64,000 nucleotides of DNA from Chrysopilus asiliformis. Taxonomy: Eukaryota; Arthropoda; Insecta; Diptera; Rhagionidae. Below are positions 11,820-23,149 of this stretch, in pieces. Location: assembly GCA_964034945.1 (NCBI GenBank), contig OZ035962.1:69330274-69394273 (forward strand). Reading direction: 5' to 3'. Numbering within the stretch: position 1 is the stretch's first letter; each line of letters starts with the position of its first letter. The notes under the pieces were generated by a model. It saw only the letters and a program-made list of their open reading frames with translations. It was not told the DNA's origin and searched no databases. Both the position numbers and the translations under genes were made by a program.

Positions 11820-12873
11820 CGATAGCTAGAGCAGTTTCCTGTGAATCACCTGTGACCATTTTAACCCGCACGCCGCTTTGCATCAGCAATTCAATTGATT
11901 CTCTGACTAGTGGTCGGGGAGGATCTGTTATTCCAACAATGCCCAAATAAACAAGATCCTGCAATGATTTCCCTTTAGCCAAAGCCAACACCCTTAGCCC
12001 CTTCCGTCCTATATCGTAAGCTTCGGCTAAAAATTCCGCCTCATTCTGCTTAGTCAGTGGAACTATCTGAGATCCATACAAGTATTTAGTGCACTGAGGC
12101 AACAACATTTCGAGAGCACCTTTTGCAAAGAATATCTCCTCCTTGTTATTGTTATACTTTTGTACACACTTGACAGCCATCATCTTCTGCTCGGAGCTAA
12201 ATGGGTACTCTTGAATGCGAATATAATTTTCGGCTGCAGCATACATTCCATTCTTCATGGCTACCGCGAGGAGAGCTCCTTCCGTTGGCTGACCTAATAA
12301 GATGCCATCTTGGATAATTGCATTGTTGCACACAGCACCGATTTCTAAGAGATTCGTTATATTCTGTTTAGCCATTTCAATACTGTTACAATTTCGTATA
12401 TGTATCTCGCCATTATCATCATAACCAGCTCCCGTTACATCCGCCATATATCCATCCGATGTTATTATAACAGTTGCTGTCATTTCATTTTTTGTTATTG
12501 TGCCTGTCTTATCTGAGCATATGACATTGACGCAGCCCAATGTCTCAACTGTTGGCAATTTCTTAACTATACAATTTCGTTTCGCCATTCGCATTACACC
12601 CAAAGCCAGGGTGACCGTAACGACAATGGGTAATCCTTCTGGAATGGCGGCCACAGCCAAACTTACACTAATGTTAAACATTTCGACTAGAGCTTTGCCC
12701 TGTAGCCATCCTAGCAGCATAATGACACCAATTATCAGAAACGAATAAAAACTTAGTTGTGCGCCCAAGATATCCATTGACTTTTGTAATGGGGTCTTTG
12801 GCGCCTCTTCAGCTTGCATCATTTTGAATACCTCCCCGAATTCGCTACGTTCGCCAGTACTAACAACGATACC
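11820..12873 (-). CDS. SPoCk: SPoCk large exon: M3-M4, phosphorylation and nucleotide-binding domains
   Basis: A 1054-bp internal exon after a TTTTTCAG acceptor (12874-12876), ending at a GTAAGG donor (11819). It encodes 351 codons plus one base. In order it holds '[20 protein letters not shown]', the M3 helix, and M4 with the ion-binding 'IPEGLPI' motif. Then come the phosphorylated Asp in '[13 protein letters not shown]', the nucleotide-binding 'KGALEMLL', the 'GITDPPRP' motif and '[13 protein letters not shown]'. All residues needed for P-type ATPase catalysis in this part are intact, so the pump should be active. The enzyme loads Ca2+ and Mn2+ into the Golgi. The reading frame past the donor to 11719 is intronic read-through. 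Confidence 0.96.
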
Positions 12874-13182
12874 CTGAAAAAGAAAATGAAACAAAGACAA
12901 CATCAGAAATCGATTTTCTTTAAGCAATGACTAAATTTTGTATATATTTCGCGTTATATCTATGTTTAATATTGAAATTTGATGATAATATTCAGTGCCC
13001 GTAATTTGTCATATATCATTTTAGCAATTTTATTGCCCCAATTATTGTAAATAAGGGAGGATTATTGGTGGTATCCCATTTCAAAAAATATTATTTCACA
13101 TTAATTTCAGTTATATAGATAAATTGATGAACGGACAAGGACGATATATAGATATTTATTGAATCATGATAAATTAGCGTAC

Positions 13183-13842
13183 CTTCCCATTACCACATCG
13201 AACGAGAGTGCCCATAAATGCGATATTCTTCATTGTCGTGTGATTCTTATTATTGCCATGGTGAAGAATGACTTCTGTACACTTTTTGGCCGGTTCCGTT
13301 TCCCCAGTGAAACTGGACTCATCGATTGACAAATCGATTGCTTCAAATATCCGACAATCAGCCGGTACACGATCTCCAACATTTAAATAGACTATATCGC
13401 CTGGAACTAGTTCCCTCGCAAGGAAAGTTTCTAGACGTCCTTCGCGCAAACAATGACATTCTGGCGGTACTAATTTCTTTAATTCCTCTAAACTTTTTTC
13501 AGATCGATATTCTTGAATGAATGCCACTGTCACAACAATTAATATAGCGATTGTAATGCTAACAGCATCATCAAATTGTCGCATAAATACTGAAACGGCA
13601 GCAGAGCCTAATAGCAATAATATTAATGGATTCTTAAATTGTTCTATATATTTTTTCCATGTTGGATCTTCCTCAATAACATTCAATTCATTGTATCCAA
13701 CAATCTTTGATCTATATTTAGCCTCCTGCCATTTTAATCCAGTTCGGACGTCCACTCGTAAACGGCCAGCTACTTCATTTGCGCTGAATGTCGATGACTC
13801 CGTTGTAGTGAACAACATTTCTACCGTAAGACTATCATCGAT
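13183..13842 (-). CDS. SPoCk: SPoCk N-terminal exon: actuator domain and M1-M2 (start codon exon not found)
   Basis: A 660-bp exon (220 codons, phase 0 at both ends) between a TTTTCAG acceptor at 13843 and a GTACGC donor at 13182. It starts '[10 protein letters not shown]'. It covers the N-terminal cytosolic segment, '[18 protein letters not shown]' (M1), the '[19 protein letters not shown]' helix (M2), '[19 protein letters not shown]', and the actuator motif TGET in '[11 protein letters not shown]'. Together with the next three exons it gives about 909 residues, close to the 919 of human ATP2C1. Because an acceptor precedes it, at least one more upstream exon with the start codon is expected. 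An internal Met at about residue 9 could start a shorter isoform. I found no convincing upstream exon before 19.8 kb. Confidence 0.93.
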
Positions 13843-14532
13843 CTGAAAATACATAAAACGAAAAACAATAATTAATAAGATGAATATAATCTTACTTAAG
13901 TAAATATTAAAGAAATAACTGATGCGAGTAGCACATTACTTTCTTATACTAAACTCGCGACCGTGTTAACCGTGAAACACAATCTCCCAATGCATTGTCG
14001 GTTTAATCGAAAACTCTATCAAAATATCAGGTGTGATTAGCACAAAAATTACTTCTGCAATATTTGATTTTAGAGTAAATATATAAAAAATATTTTTTTT
14101 TCAAAAATCATTTTTTCATAAAAGCGCATAGATTCCAATAAATTTTCAAATTACTTAATTTTTTGAATTATATTGAGAATCGTTAAACATACGTAAAAAC
14201 CATTAAAGCATAAAATTTAGAAATTTTTTTATCCTTTAAATTTTGCTATATTCGTTTTTTCCCAAAAGGGCATAGGTTTCAAAAAACTGTATTTTTTCCA
14301 AAATATTGTATGAGACGTACCCGTTGTAGCTAACGTTGATAAAAAAAACTACAATTTTCGTAAAACTCATTTACAAAACCTTTTAAATCGCTTGCTCAAC
14401 GCGTTCTCGAGTTATTTGACCTCATGCCTTCCAGTGTATTATACATACATACGTAGTATATAACAAAAATTGTTGCGTAAAGTAATATTGGCGCAAACAT
14501 TTGCCACACTTAAATTAATACGTCATCCACTA

Positions 14533-14626
14533 GTTTTATCTTTGCTAAATACAATTTTTTCCAATTTCAGAACATTTTTTTATCTAAAATTGAAAAAAAA
14601 TGCATTTAGCAAAAGATAAAAGTACC
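14533..14626. repeat. Imperfect hairpin, about 34-bp stem
   Basis: TTTTATCTTTGCTAAATAC near 14536 pairs with GCATTTAGCAAAAGATAAAA near 14600; the poly-T and poly-A tracts extend the stem. It may be a small MITE core, but no target duplication was seen. Confidence 0.55.
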
Positions 14627-14780
14627 AAATATTCAATTTTTGAGTTCTGGGTCAATACAGTTTTTTCAAAAGAGATTCAATTTTTTTTAAAGTTAATTGC
14701 GTCATAAGGTGCCAACCCTGAGATTTTCATTAATCTACCATACAAAAAAGGTTACCTGTCGGCAGGAGGGTTAAGAGACG

Positions 14781-14840
14781 TGAAACGGACAGACCGACAG
14801 ACAGACCGACAGACGGACCGACAGACAGATGCACGGACAT
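14781..14840 (+). repeat. GACAGACC-type simple repeat
   Basis: A run of GACC/GACA/GACG tetranucleotides, the complement of (GTCY)n. It belongs to a partial dispersed repeat of the family A or B type. Confidence 0.6.
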
Positions 14841-15202
14841 CCTCATAATTTAGCATGAAACGGATTTCGTACTGATCAGAAAGTTTCTATTTGCCCCCGT
14901 TCTCAAGTCGGTGTCCGTCATGAGTACAATACTTTCCTCTATAGCAGAAAAAAGTAAAAATCTATATCTGGAGAATGAGAAGACATATTGACTTATCGCA
15001 AAACCAAAGATTTAGAATGTTTGGGCATTTAATGACAACAAAAGATGTTTGGGCACTTAATTGCAACAAAATTCGAATGCCATGCGAATCTTAAAGATTT
15101 GTGTAATCCTTTAAAATTATCGGGTTTTTAATCGTTTTTATATTAAAATATAGGTAGCATTATCCACGTACTTATGAAATGATACCTAATAAAAGATGGG
15201 TA

Positions 15203-15293
15203 CAGTAGAACCTCGATAAGTCGAACCTCGAAATCCTCGATAACTCGAAGTTTCACCAGTCGCCGTCAACTTCGACTTATCGAGGTTGGAGTG
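15203..15293. mobile_element. Truncated pogo/Tigger-type MITE
   Basis: It starts directly after a TA with CAGTAGAACCTCGATAAG and closes with an inverted CTTATCGAGGTTGGAGTG. The 'CAGTAGA..TCGATAA' end is typical of pogo-like elements, like the copy at 60136. The right end has drifted. A short acidic minus-strand frame near 15695-15780 could be a remnant of a Tigger-type transposase tail (weak). Confidence 0.5.
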
Positions 15294-18200
15294 TTTTCTT
15301 TTGAAATTTACTAGACAAAATCATTTAAAAGCTAATTCAGATAGAAACATAATTTATTACAAATATGGATGTTAAAAAAAAAGTTAAATACACATCCAAA
15401 ATTGGGTTTTTTTTTTAACTTGTTAAGACGTTTGTAAAGTATGATTTTTCATAGCTTTTCCGTACAAGCTATTTAGTGTTTAACCATTGAACCATTTCTG
15501 ATTAATGCTTTTTACTCGACCTTCTAGCATTGAATCCTATTGGAATTTCTCGGCCTCTAGGTCTGCAAAAACAAAAAATAATATAACAAAAATTATTATA
15601 TTACTTTTGTGGTTGTTTTCACATCCAATTTTCCCCCCAACAGGTCAGGCATGTCTGCCCTGAAAACCCATCAGGAGCCTTTTTCTGGTATGGAAGCTGG
15701 CTCACCGTCATCAGAGCCTACTTTACCAACTTCCACGCAGATTATAAGTTCAATTGGAGCCAATTTTTAGAAATCCGAGTAGCTTACAAGACTCCAATTT
15801 TAATTTTTCAAAATCACTTTCAATAGAGTTCTCAGAGACAAAACCGACTTTCAAATTCAAAAAACTGCGCCCAACTCAGCTTCTTATAAATCGATAAATC
15901 TATCTTATAAATATTTGTGACATTTATACATTGTTACACATATATACACCGTGATGTATTGCAGATTCCCCGAACACAGTCGACGGGCATATATCACACA
16001 GACATTCGGAGCTCCGTCATATTTTTAAATTTTCAAACTATTTTAATATCTTCCTCATATGTAATAAAGGTGAAATAATTAAGAATTTGAGTGCGATTTC
16101 TGTGAGCGAGACATATTGTTGTGCAATTGTCGACAATTGGTACCTGATAAAACATTATAAAACTTTTATAGTGGCAATAAAAAATAAATAAAACCTTAAG
16201 CTATAAATTTTACTTTTTTTCATAAATATTAGCTTGGTCACGAATTCGTGATTTTTTTAATATCTAGGATTACGAAATTCTAGGAGAGAGAAAGAGACAC
16301 TTCTTGTATGAACTATGAAGGTAAAAAGAATTGTTAATTTCCATATTATAAATATTTAAATCAATTTATGAACTACTCGCCACATCGGAAAAAGTCAGAT
16401 TCGGATTCAGCAACCCAAATATCATCCAGAAAATAGTCTTATATCGAGTGCACCAGAATGATTGTCGGCCTGTTGGTCGAATAAAGATTTCCTTCGACTA
16501 GGTAGATGATCGAAAATAAGTTACATTAAGTCACCCCTCAGAACCGTTTTTCTCGAATCTTTATTTAAATATTGTGATAACACATGTCAACAGATCCACT
16601 CCATATTAGATGCACTCCACTTCATATTAGGTATTTCGTGGTAATTTGGGGTTGCTAATTCCAGCGTATAGTTCCCATGAACGTATAAACCAATTTTTGA
16701 ACCACCTTGCACATCGTCTTGCATATACCACAGCTGATGCAGCCAAACAACTGGCGAATTCGGAATCAGCGCACCGAGATTACCCAACAAAAATAGTCCG
16801 ATATCGACTAATATCCCCTGTTAAGTACTCTGGAACTCGCATCGCAATAAATAAATAGAAAAATATGTTATGCGAAATTTATAAATCTATAAATAAACTC
16901 TGAAAAAATTACAAATGATATTATGCTGAAACTAGAATAAACTTCACGTTACTCACGCTTAATGTACACATGTCTGTCTCTACGAATTGTTCCGGTTCAA
17001 AATTCTGGTTAATGTGATAACCACATGAACACAGATACATTCCATGCTCCGAAAATTATGATGCAAGTGTTCTTCATGTGAACTCAACTTGTAATTTCTG
17101 TTTTAGAAAATGACAAAGACGGTTAAAAAAACACGTAATTTTTATGTTTGTCCATAATTTGATTTGCATCAGTTTGTAGTTGTTTTTGATGGAACAATTT
17201 TAACCAAAAAGTTTTAACCAAAAATTACTGCATGTTATTCTACACTTTTAAATTAATAGGGAGATTCATAAAATCGGAGAAATACCTATTAAACCGCGTT
17301 AACTGTGTAAGTTTCCCAATTCGTGAACTGAATTGTCAAAAAATTTGTATGGAAGATCCTTTACGCGACGATTTTGGTTTGCAAACAGCCTCGTAAAATT
17401 ACGCAAACGTCAAATACGGAAATTTCGAAAATTGCGAAATTCTGCTGCAACATAAAGAATCTATTTTGTGCTATTTGTTCCAATATTTTAATTATTTTAA
17501 ATTTTTCACTGTTTGTCTTTCAACATTTAATTGTTATAGCAATATGTTTCTCCTGCTTCGGAACTTTCCGAGCTAAGAAAAGACTATGGAACAGCTGATT
17601 GATTTACATATATTTTTTTCAAATGTGCGTTCATGAAACACTCCGCGTAACAATACGGAATAAGTAATTCTGTCTTGTTTCCTGAATACCCTTAATACAT
17701 CTTCATATACATTTGAAGCATACCGACATGATCCCAATTAAATCGCACGAAATCTGCGTTTATTGCAACATCCTTTAAATCCGTCTACAAATAACAACAG
17801 GCTTCCTTAAAACACCAGTAGATAAAAGTCACTTACAGTGGATCACAGTTTGACCTTTTATAAGTTGAAACTCCCATAGCTATTTACATATAATAAAAAA
17901 AATATGTGTATCCGTTGTGTTTTGAAACATATTAAGTATATAATATGAAGTTTTTATTCCTAAGCGAAAATTCAGGATATCGATTGGGCTCAGTTAGTTC
18001 ATTGGAATATTACGTAAAATCCTTTTTGAATCTATGGCAACAATACTAAAGGGCACTTATTTCTAAACCGCCATTGTCTGATTCGATTCTCACATAGGAT
18101 TTAATATAATCCCTTTGTAATGATGTTTCCCACAATAACCCATACTTTACGTACACAGTTTGGCTCCTACATTTTGTGTCTTATGACAGACTCTCTTATG

Positions 18201-20261
18201 TCGATAGATCCAATTGCCATATTGAAAAGCTTATATGGCTTTTTCAACATAATCAAACAAAATATGTTTTTAAAAGAGTTCAATATTATAACGGTGATGA
18301 TTGTGTATATAAATATTTACGTCCTGATATCATCAAATATCTAACATCTGCCTGAAAAACACAATAAAGAATTATGTTAATCGATATAAAAGCGTTACGC
18401 AAGCACACTTAAACAGACAATTGATCATCAAAACATGTTTTCATGCGACATTAACGATGAAACCTAAAACTTTTCTTAACAGTTTGGCAATTATTTCAAT
18501 TTATCTAAATTTATCAATTTATCTGTTATTAACACGTGATACATAGTTTCTATTTCGAGCTTTTAGAATCTTTTAACACATTTTTTCAGTAAATTGATAT
18601 TCAGCTGCAGAATTATTAGCTTAATGATAATTTTCACTGACCTACTTCGACTTTCAACGAATGATTTCCAATTTAAATAAGAATTCTGTTTACTATAATT
18701 CGATATCTTAATTGATATCATAGAAATTTTGCCATCAAGTTCGGATTTTGTTTTTTAATTTTGCTAAAATTAAGGCTCACATCAGCTATTTTTAGCTACT
18801 GTATGTTAACGGTACAAATTTGTTATCTTTTCTTTGAAAATTAATTTTTTAATTGGTTCTCACAGCGTATGTGAGACAATTTTAACGGGTTGCATAAAAA
18901 CTTGATTCAAAGTTAAAAAAACACAAAAATTTATGGCTAGTGTTAAAATTACTCAATCGGAAACAGGCAGGCCTTAACTAGGAATGTTCCTTACACTGAG
19001 ATAAACATAATATAACAGTTACAACATAAACCGACTTCTCCTTTCGTTCTTTCCACCATCCTGAGCTTTGCTTCGGCCTTACAGGGTCTTCCCCTAAGCT
19101 CTGGGTAAAACTATAAAAAACACTGAGAGAAAAATAGTAAAGATTTCAAGGCTGCTACAGGACTATTTAGTACCAGCTATGTTTCCTTATATTAGAAGGC
19201 TGTAGGATATAGGGAAAAATTTATTTTAAGCAAGTGAATTTAGCCTACAATATTAGAACACGCTTGCCTGAGGTAGGCATTGAGGCGATGTAAGAGATTG
19301 TAAATTTTAGCATGAGATTATAAATTTTGGCACAAGGCAAAGTAAAACATTTGCACAAGGCGAAGTAAAAAATTTGAAGAAAAAAAAACTTGCCACAGGC
19401 AAATCAAAAATATGTTTAGTTGTAACACAAGCACGTGTAAAGTATTGTCAGTTGAACTGGAAAGATAAGGAATAATATTTTTACTGTATACCTGCAGCAA
19501 ATGTTCAGTTAATTTGTGAGAGTGGAAATTTCAACGGAAGATAACTTTCCATACAAAACTTTTTTCTTTCACTCATAATTCGCGAATGTTTTGTGATCGC
19601 GGAATTCAACCTATCTACCAATCGGGCCTATCGGACTCATCGAATCGCTCGGTTGGCTCCAAATCACCAGCAAGCAAATACGTGTGGCATCTCGCTGTGC
19701 CCTACGTTCCAACTTTTTTATATGAAAATTTTGAAAACCAATCGACTTCCACAGGTGAAATGTAGGCATGTGGAAATTAGTTTATTCCCGTTTGTTCAGC
19801 TTTGCACGGTGTCTGTTTAACTGAGGAAAGTCAAGTTTCATTGTGGTACGTAATTTTTATACAAAGTTTACAGGCATTATAGCAGGAGTGGGCAGATTTT
19901 TCCAGGGTACGGGCTACTTCTAATTTTTTCAAGGTGTTGCGGTCCACCCAGTGCAGTCCCGTAGTTAGGATTTCCCAAGAAACACAACGAGGTTACAATC
20001 CGGTAACGTAACCGGTTTGAAACTATGGTTACAAAACGCAAATGTTGCAAATTTGGTTTCTGTAACGGGACTGAAACTTTTCCGATACCGCTATGTCAGC
20101 GGAACCGCCACGTTACATTTGAAACCTCACCTATACACAGTTAACCCTTTCAGTACATATTTTTTTATATGGGGGTTAAAAATACTCTCTATACAAATTA
20201 ATGATGTTTAAGCTATTAGTATTCATTTAAAACAAAAAAAAATCAAAAATTTTAATTTTTC

Positions 20262-20880
20262 TTAACACTAGAACGACGGAAGCGGTCATTTTGACCGCAA
20301 AGGCATTTTGAGTTCTGGTTCCACATAAATGGGTAACCTCAGCACTTTGAATTTTTTTGACTTTTCTCATCCTATTAATGTCGTCAAATTTAAATAGATA
20401 AATAATCTGAGATTTTTAACAAAAGCGAAAAAATCAATGTTCTACCTAGAACGACGGTAGCGGTCAAATTGACCGCCTATAGACTTTTATTGATTCATCT
20501 CATTTCAGTTATTATTTTTCGGCGATGCTATATTCTGAACCTTGTAAATGAACTACGAGCTTCGTATTGTGCCACCAAAAAGATCTCTGCAACTCTGCCT
20601 TGTGCAACTGCAGCTAAGAGTTCAAAACGTCGTCAGTCATCATTCTGCCGTAATAAAACGCAAGATTTTTGTGCGTCATACGGAAAACCTACTTGTGGAA
20701 ACTGTCAAGGACGATGTATCAAAAATGTTTAATGTGAAAACTGTATCGAATAATAAACGATGCATAATATAGCAAAACTATAAAGATAATTTTTGTTTTC
20801 ATATGTCGTTTCTTATGGCGGTCAAAATGACCGCTCCCGTCGTTCTAGGTAGTTCCAAATTCCCGTCGTTCTAGTGTTAA
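20262..20880. mobile_element. piggyBac-like element relic with TTAA ends
   Basis: The ends are TTAACACTAGAACGACGG at 20262 and the exact inverse CCGTCGTTCTAGTGTTAA ending at 20880, so TTAA is present on both sides. Subterminal palindromes of the GCGGTCATTTTGACCGC type occur near both ends (20282, 20458 and 20816), and the CTAGAACGACGG motif recurs internally, which suggests multiple transposase sites. It contains only a C-terminal transposase fragment (20469-20732). Confidence 0.75.
20469..20732 (+). pseudogene. piggyBac transposase C-terminal Cys-rich fragment
   Basis: The last part of the frame reads 'FCRNKTQDFCASYGKPTCG', then NCQGRC, then a stop. This spacing of Cys residues resembles the C-terminal zinc-binding domain of piggyBac transposases. 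The catalytic DDD domain is missing, so it cannot be active. Its position within matching TTAA inverted ends supports the assignment. Confidence 0.55.
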
Positions 20881-21033
20881 ATTACGTCCACTGTAGTCCA
20901 GCTTTTTACTCAAAAAATCAAAATTGGGTCACCAATGCATTTAACCCTTTCAGTCACCACGTACACTATAGTGTACACACTTTCTACCAAGTCAAGTTAT
21001 GAGTTATAGCTTCTGAAAAGTGTGTACACTATA

Positions 21034-21934
21034 CCAGGGGTGTTAGTTGAAATTTGCCGGTTTTACTAATAGCTGTCGCTAGAGATATGTATACATTTCT
21101 ACGATTTGGCATCTATGTCATATTTTTCTATTGACATTAATCTTCAAAACTACACAAGTTACGTTCCGTCAAAATTACAACGTCATAGTGTTAAAGCGGT
21201 TTGAAAATGTCAAGTTTTGTGCCTGAAAACGTGCATTGGCGGCGCGCATTACTTTTCCTCCTTAATCAAAAGAAAAAGGCCGCTGAAAGCCATCGTTTGC
21301 TGGTAGAAACTTACGGTGATCATTCCCCAACCATAAGAACATATGAGACGTGTTTTCGACAATCCAAAAGTGGTGATTTCAACATCCAGGACAAAAAACG
21401 TGTCTGGTGGAACCAGATTGGTGTCGTATATTATGAACTGTGGCAACCTGGAGAAACAGTTGATACTGATCACTACCGACAACAAATGATCAATTTGAAC
21501 CATGAATTGATCAAAAAACGTCCGCAATACGCTGAAAGACATGGTAAGGTGATTTTGCAGCATGACAACGCGCCGTCTCACACAGCAAAATCAGTCAAAG
21601 AAGTGTTCAAATCACTTGGATGCGAAGTATTACCGCACCCGCCGTACTCTCCAGACCTCGCCCCGTCCGACTATCACCTTTTCGCATCGATGGGACACTC
21701 ACTCGCAGACCCGCGCTTCGCCAATTTTGAAGAAGTCGAAAAATGGCTCGTCGAATGGTTTTCCTCGAAAGAGAAAAAGTTTTTTTGAAATGGTATCCAT
21801 GATTTGCCTGAAAGATGGGCAAAATGTGTAAAATCCAATGGTCAATACTTTGAACAAAAAACTTTTGAGATTCCCTTGAGAATTAAGTGTTTTCTTTATC
21901 GAAAAAACCGGCAAATTTCAACTAACACCCCTGG
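21034..21934 (+). mobile_element. Internally deleted mariner element
   Basis: The 30-bp terminal inverted repeats begin CCAGGGGTGTTAGTTGAAA and are flanked by TA on both sides (21032-21033 and 21935-21936). The length is 901 bp against about 1.3 kb for complete mariners. It sits in the target site CACTATAGTG of the TTAA MITE. Confidence 0.88.
21207..21870 (+). pseudogene. mariner transposase, deleted and with a nonsense codon
   Basis: The N-terminus 'MSSFVPENVHWRRALLFLL' carries the first helix-turn-helix. The frame then passes from 'DFNIQDKK' directly to 'VWWNQIGVVYYELW', so the middle third, with the first catalytic Asp region, is deleted. The second catalytic region 'HDNAPSHTA' and the third 'PYSPDLAPSDYHLF' are present. 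A TGA at 21786-21788 stands where a Trp is usual, and the same frame continues with 'ERWAKCV' and 'GQYFE' to about 21860. It cannot code for an active enzyme. By its motifs it is a DD34D mariner. Confidence 0.85.
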
Positions 21935-22461
21935 TAGTGTACGTGGTGACTGAAAGGGTTAAGGTAACAGCGAGGTGACTAGTAAACCGATATTATACAT
22001 TTTGGTTTCTATTGTGTTACAAAAAAACTTCTCTGTAACTTCGACTGTTCATTATACGTTACAATGAAACCAATTTGGAACTTTTATACACTATCCCCCA
22101 ATAGGGAATGGGGAATATGGCGGCTGAAGGCATCATCTTGGTTACGTGTTTCGGAAACGTTTCTTTGTAGCCTGTAAAAGCAAAGTTGAGAGTAGGTTTC
22201 AGTGAACCTTACTACAGACCGAAAAGTTCTATCCGAGTTACAAGACAACCATAAATTTCAGGACGTAACAAATAAGTTTCAAAATAGCAGTTTCACATAC
22301 GTTACTTGGTAACTAGTTACAGAGTAACCATTATGTACCCAATTTTGCCAAGCTCGAGAAGTTACATTGTAACCACGATTACAAATTGTTTCTTGGGTTC
22401 GTTTCGAAATTAAATGAACTTTTTTTAAAATAAAAATACTATGGCAAGAGACATTGCCATA

Positions 22462-22893
22462 CCCAGTGAAAAATGATTAAGGCATTATCGCTAAGGTATC
22501 TTTAAGACATGAGACAAATAATATAAAAGCCTCCAAATTAAAATGAGATGGAAGTTCATCTCAGGAAAACGCGCCTTTTTATGCGTGTGTTGGAAAAGTG
22601 AACTAAAAGTTATGTGTCAAAAGTTATTTTTTGTTGAAGTTTTGTGTTGGCTGGCAGGAGAATTTAAACGACTCGGTAAATATTTTTATAGAAAAAGTAA
22701 TAGATTAAGGCTTAAAGGCCGTTTTAATAAAGAAATTTTTACCATCTAAGCAATCAGCGCCATCACCGGGAAAAAAAACATCTACTATTAATATTGCCTT
22801 AATAGGAAATGGCCTATACAAAAATAAGGCAACAATAAGGTAAAGATAATGCATTAAGATAATGCCTTTATTAGAAATTTTTTGTTCACTGGG
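22462..22893. mobile_element. 432-bp MITE with TA target duplication
   Basis: The ends are CCCAGTGAAAAATGATTAAG and inverted TTTTTTGTTCACTGGG, flanked by TA at 22460-22461 and 22894-22895. The subterminal GGCATTATC/GATAATGCC motif is repeated. It is probably a Tc1/mariner-superfamily MITE. No coding frame of note. Confidence 0.7.
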
Positions 22894-22895
22894 TA

Positions 22896-22975
22896 GACAA
22901 TGGACCTGTAGGCCTCCGAGTGTAGCGCTGTGCTCACGTCTGGGCGCGCGCGGTCTTCTTAACCAAACCTAAACA
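22896..22975 (+). repeat. GC-rich 80-bp block shared with 25731-25812
   Basis: The block containing CCTCCGAGTGTAGCGCTGTG and TGGGCGCGCG, then GTCTTCTTAACC, recurs in inverted orientation at 25731-25812. It is unusual for its GC content. It may be part of the outer hAT element or an independent short element. Confidence 0.6.
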
Positions 22976-23149
22976 CGCATCGCATCGATTGTGAAAAGCC
23001 GATTCTCTAGTCTAGCTGGCGTCGGTGTTCCATAAATATGTTTCTTTTAGTATGCGCGTCTTAGGTCTTAGTAAAGGCGGTCACCCCAAAATGTCTTGGC
23101 GGTCCACCGGTCGATCGCGATCGACTTAATGCTCACCCCTGCATTATAG

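Larger units (their letters stand above)
13843..19874. other. Presumed SPoCk upstream intron or 5' flank, no exon recognised
   Basis: AT-rich non-coding sequence. It holds a hairpin (14533-14626), a GTCY-type simple repeat (about 14781-14840), a pogo-type MITE remnant (15203-15293) and a loosely duplicated block 'CAGATTCGGATTCAGC' (16.4 and 16.75 kb, related also to 25.4 kb). The frame at 16587-16790 (minus) is not recognised and is probably chance. Anything coding the SPoCk N-terminus would be in here or beyond. Confidence 0.5.
20941..21962. mobile_element. TTAA-flanked MITE interrupted by a mariner
   Basis: TTAACCCTTTCAGTCACCAC at 20941 is matched by its exact reverse complement ending at 21962; the identity extends to 28 bp. 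Without the mariner and its TA duplication the MITE is about 120 bp. It contains the palindrome GTACACTATAGTGTAC. It is piggyBac-like by its TTAA target. Confidence 0.78.
19974..22397. mobile_element. Inverted-repeat element (CCCAAGAAACA ends) carrying three nested transposons
   Basis: Left end CCCAAGAAACACAACGAGG and inverted right end TTTGTTTCTTGGG define it; both subterminal parts are full of GTTAC/GTAAC motifs. Its own sequence is about 19974-20261 and 21963-22397. The interior is taken up by a piggyBac-like relic (20262-20880) and a TTAA MITE with a mariner (20941-21962). No transposase and no clear target duplication, so the superfamily is left open. Confidence 0.6.
19883..23141. mobile_element. 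Outer hAT-type element with 8-bp target duplication CATTATAG
   Basis: Left end CAGGAGTGGGCAGAT and inverted right end ATTAATGCTCACCCCTG share the pattern CAGG(A/G)GTG(G/A)GCA. They are flanked by a perfect 8-bp direct repeat, CATTATAG (19875-19882 and 23142-23149). This is the hallmark of hAT insertion. No own transposase remains. Most of the 3.26 kb is made of later insertions: 19974-22397 (with further elements inside) and 22462-22893. Confidence 0.8.

Noticed and set aside
16587..16790. Minus-strand frame with Trp/Tyr-rich peptide
   Set aside because: Looks protein-like at first sight, but no splice sites frame it convincingly, and the underlying DNA is partly a degenerate repeat also found at 16.4 kb.
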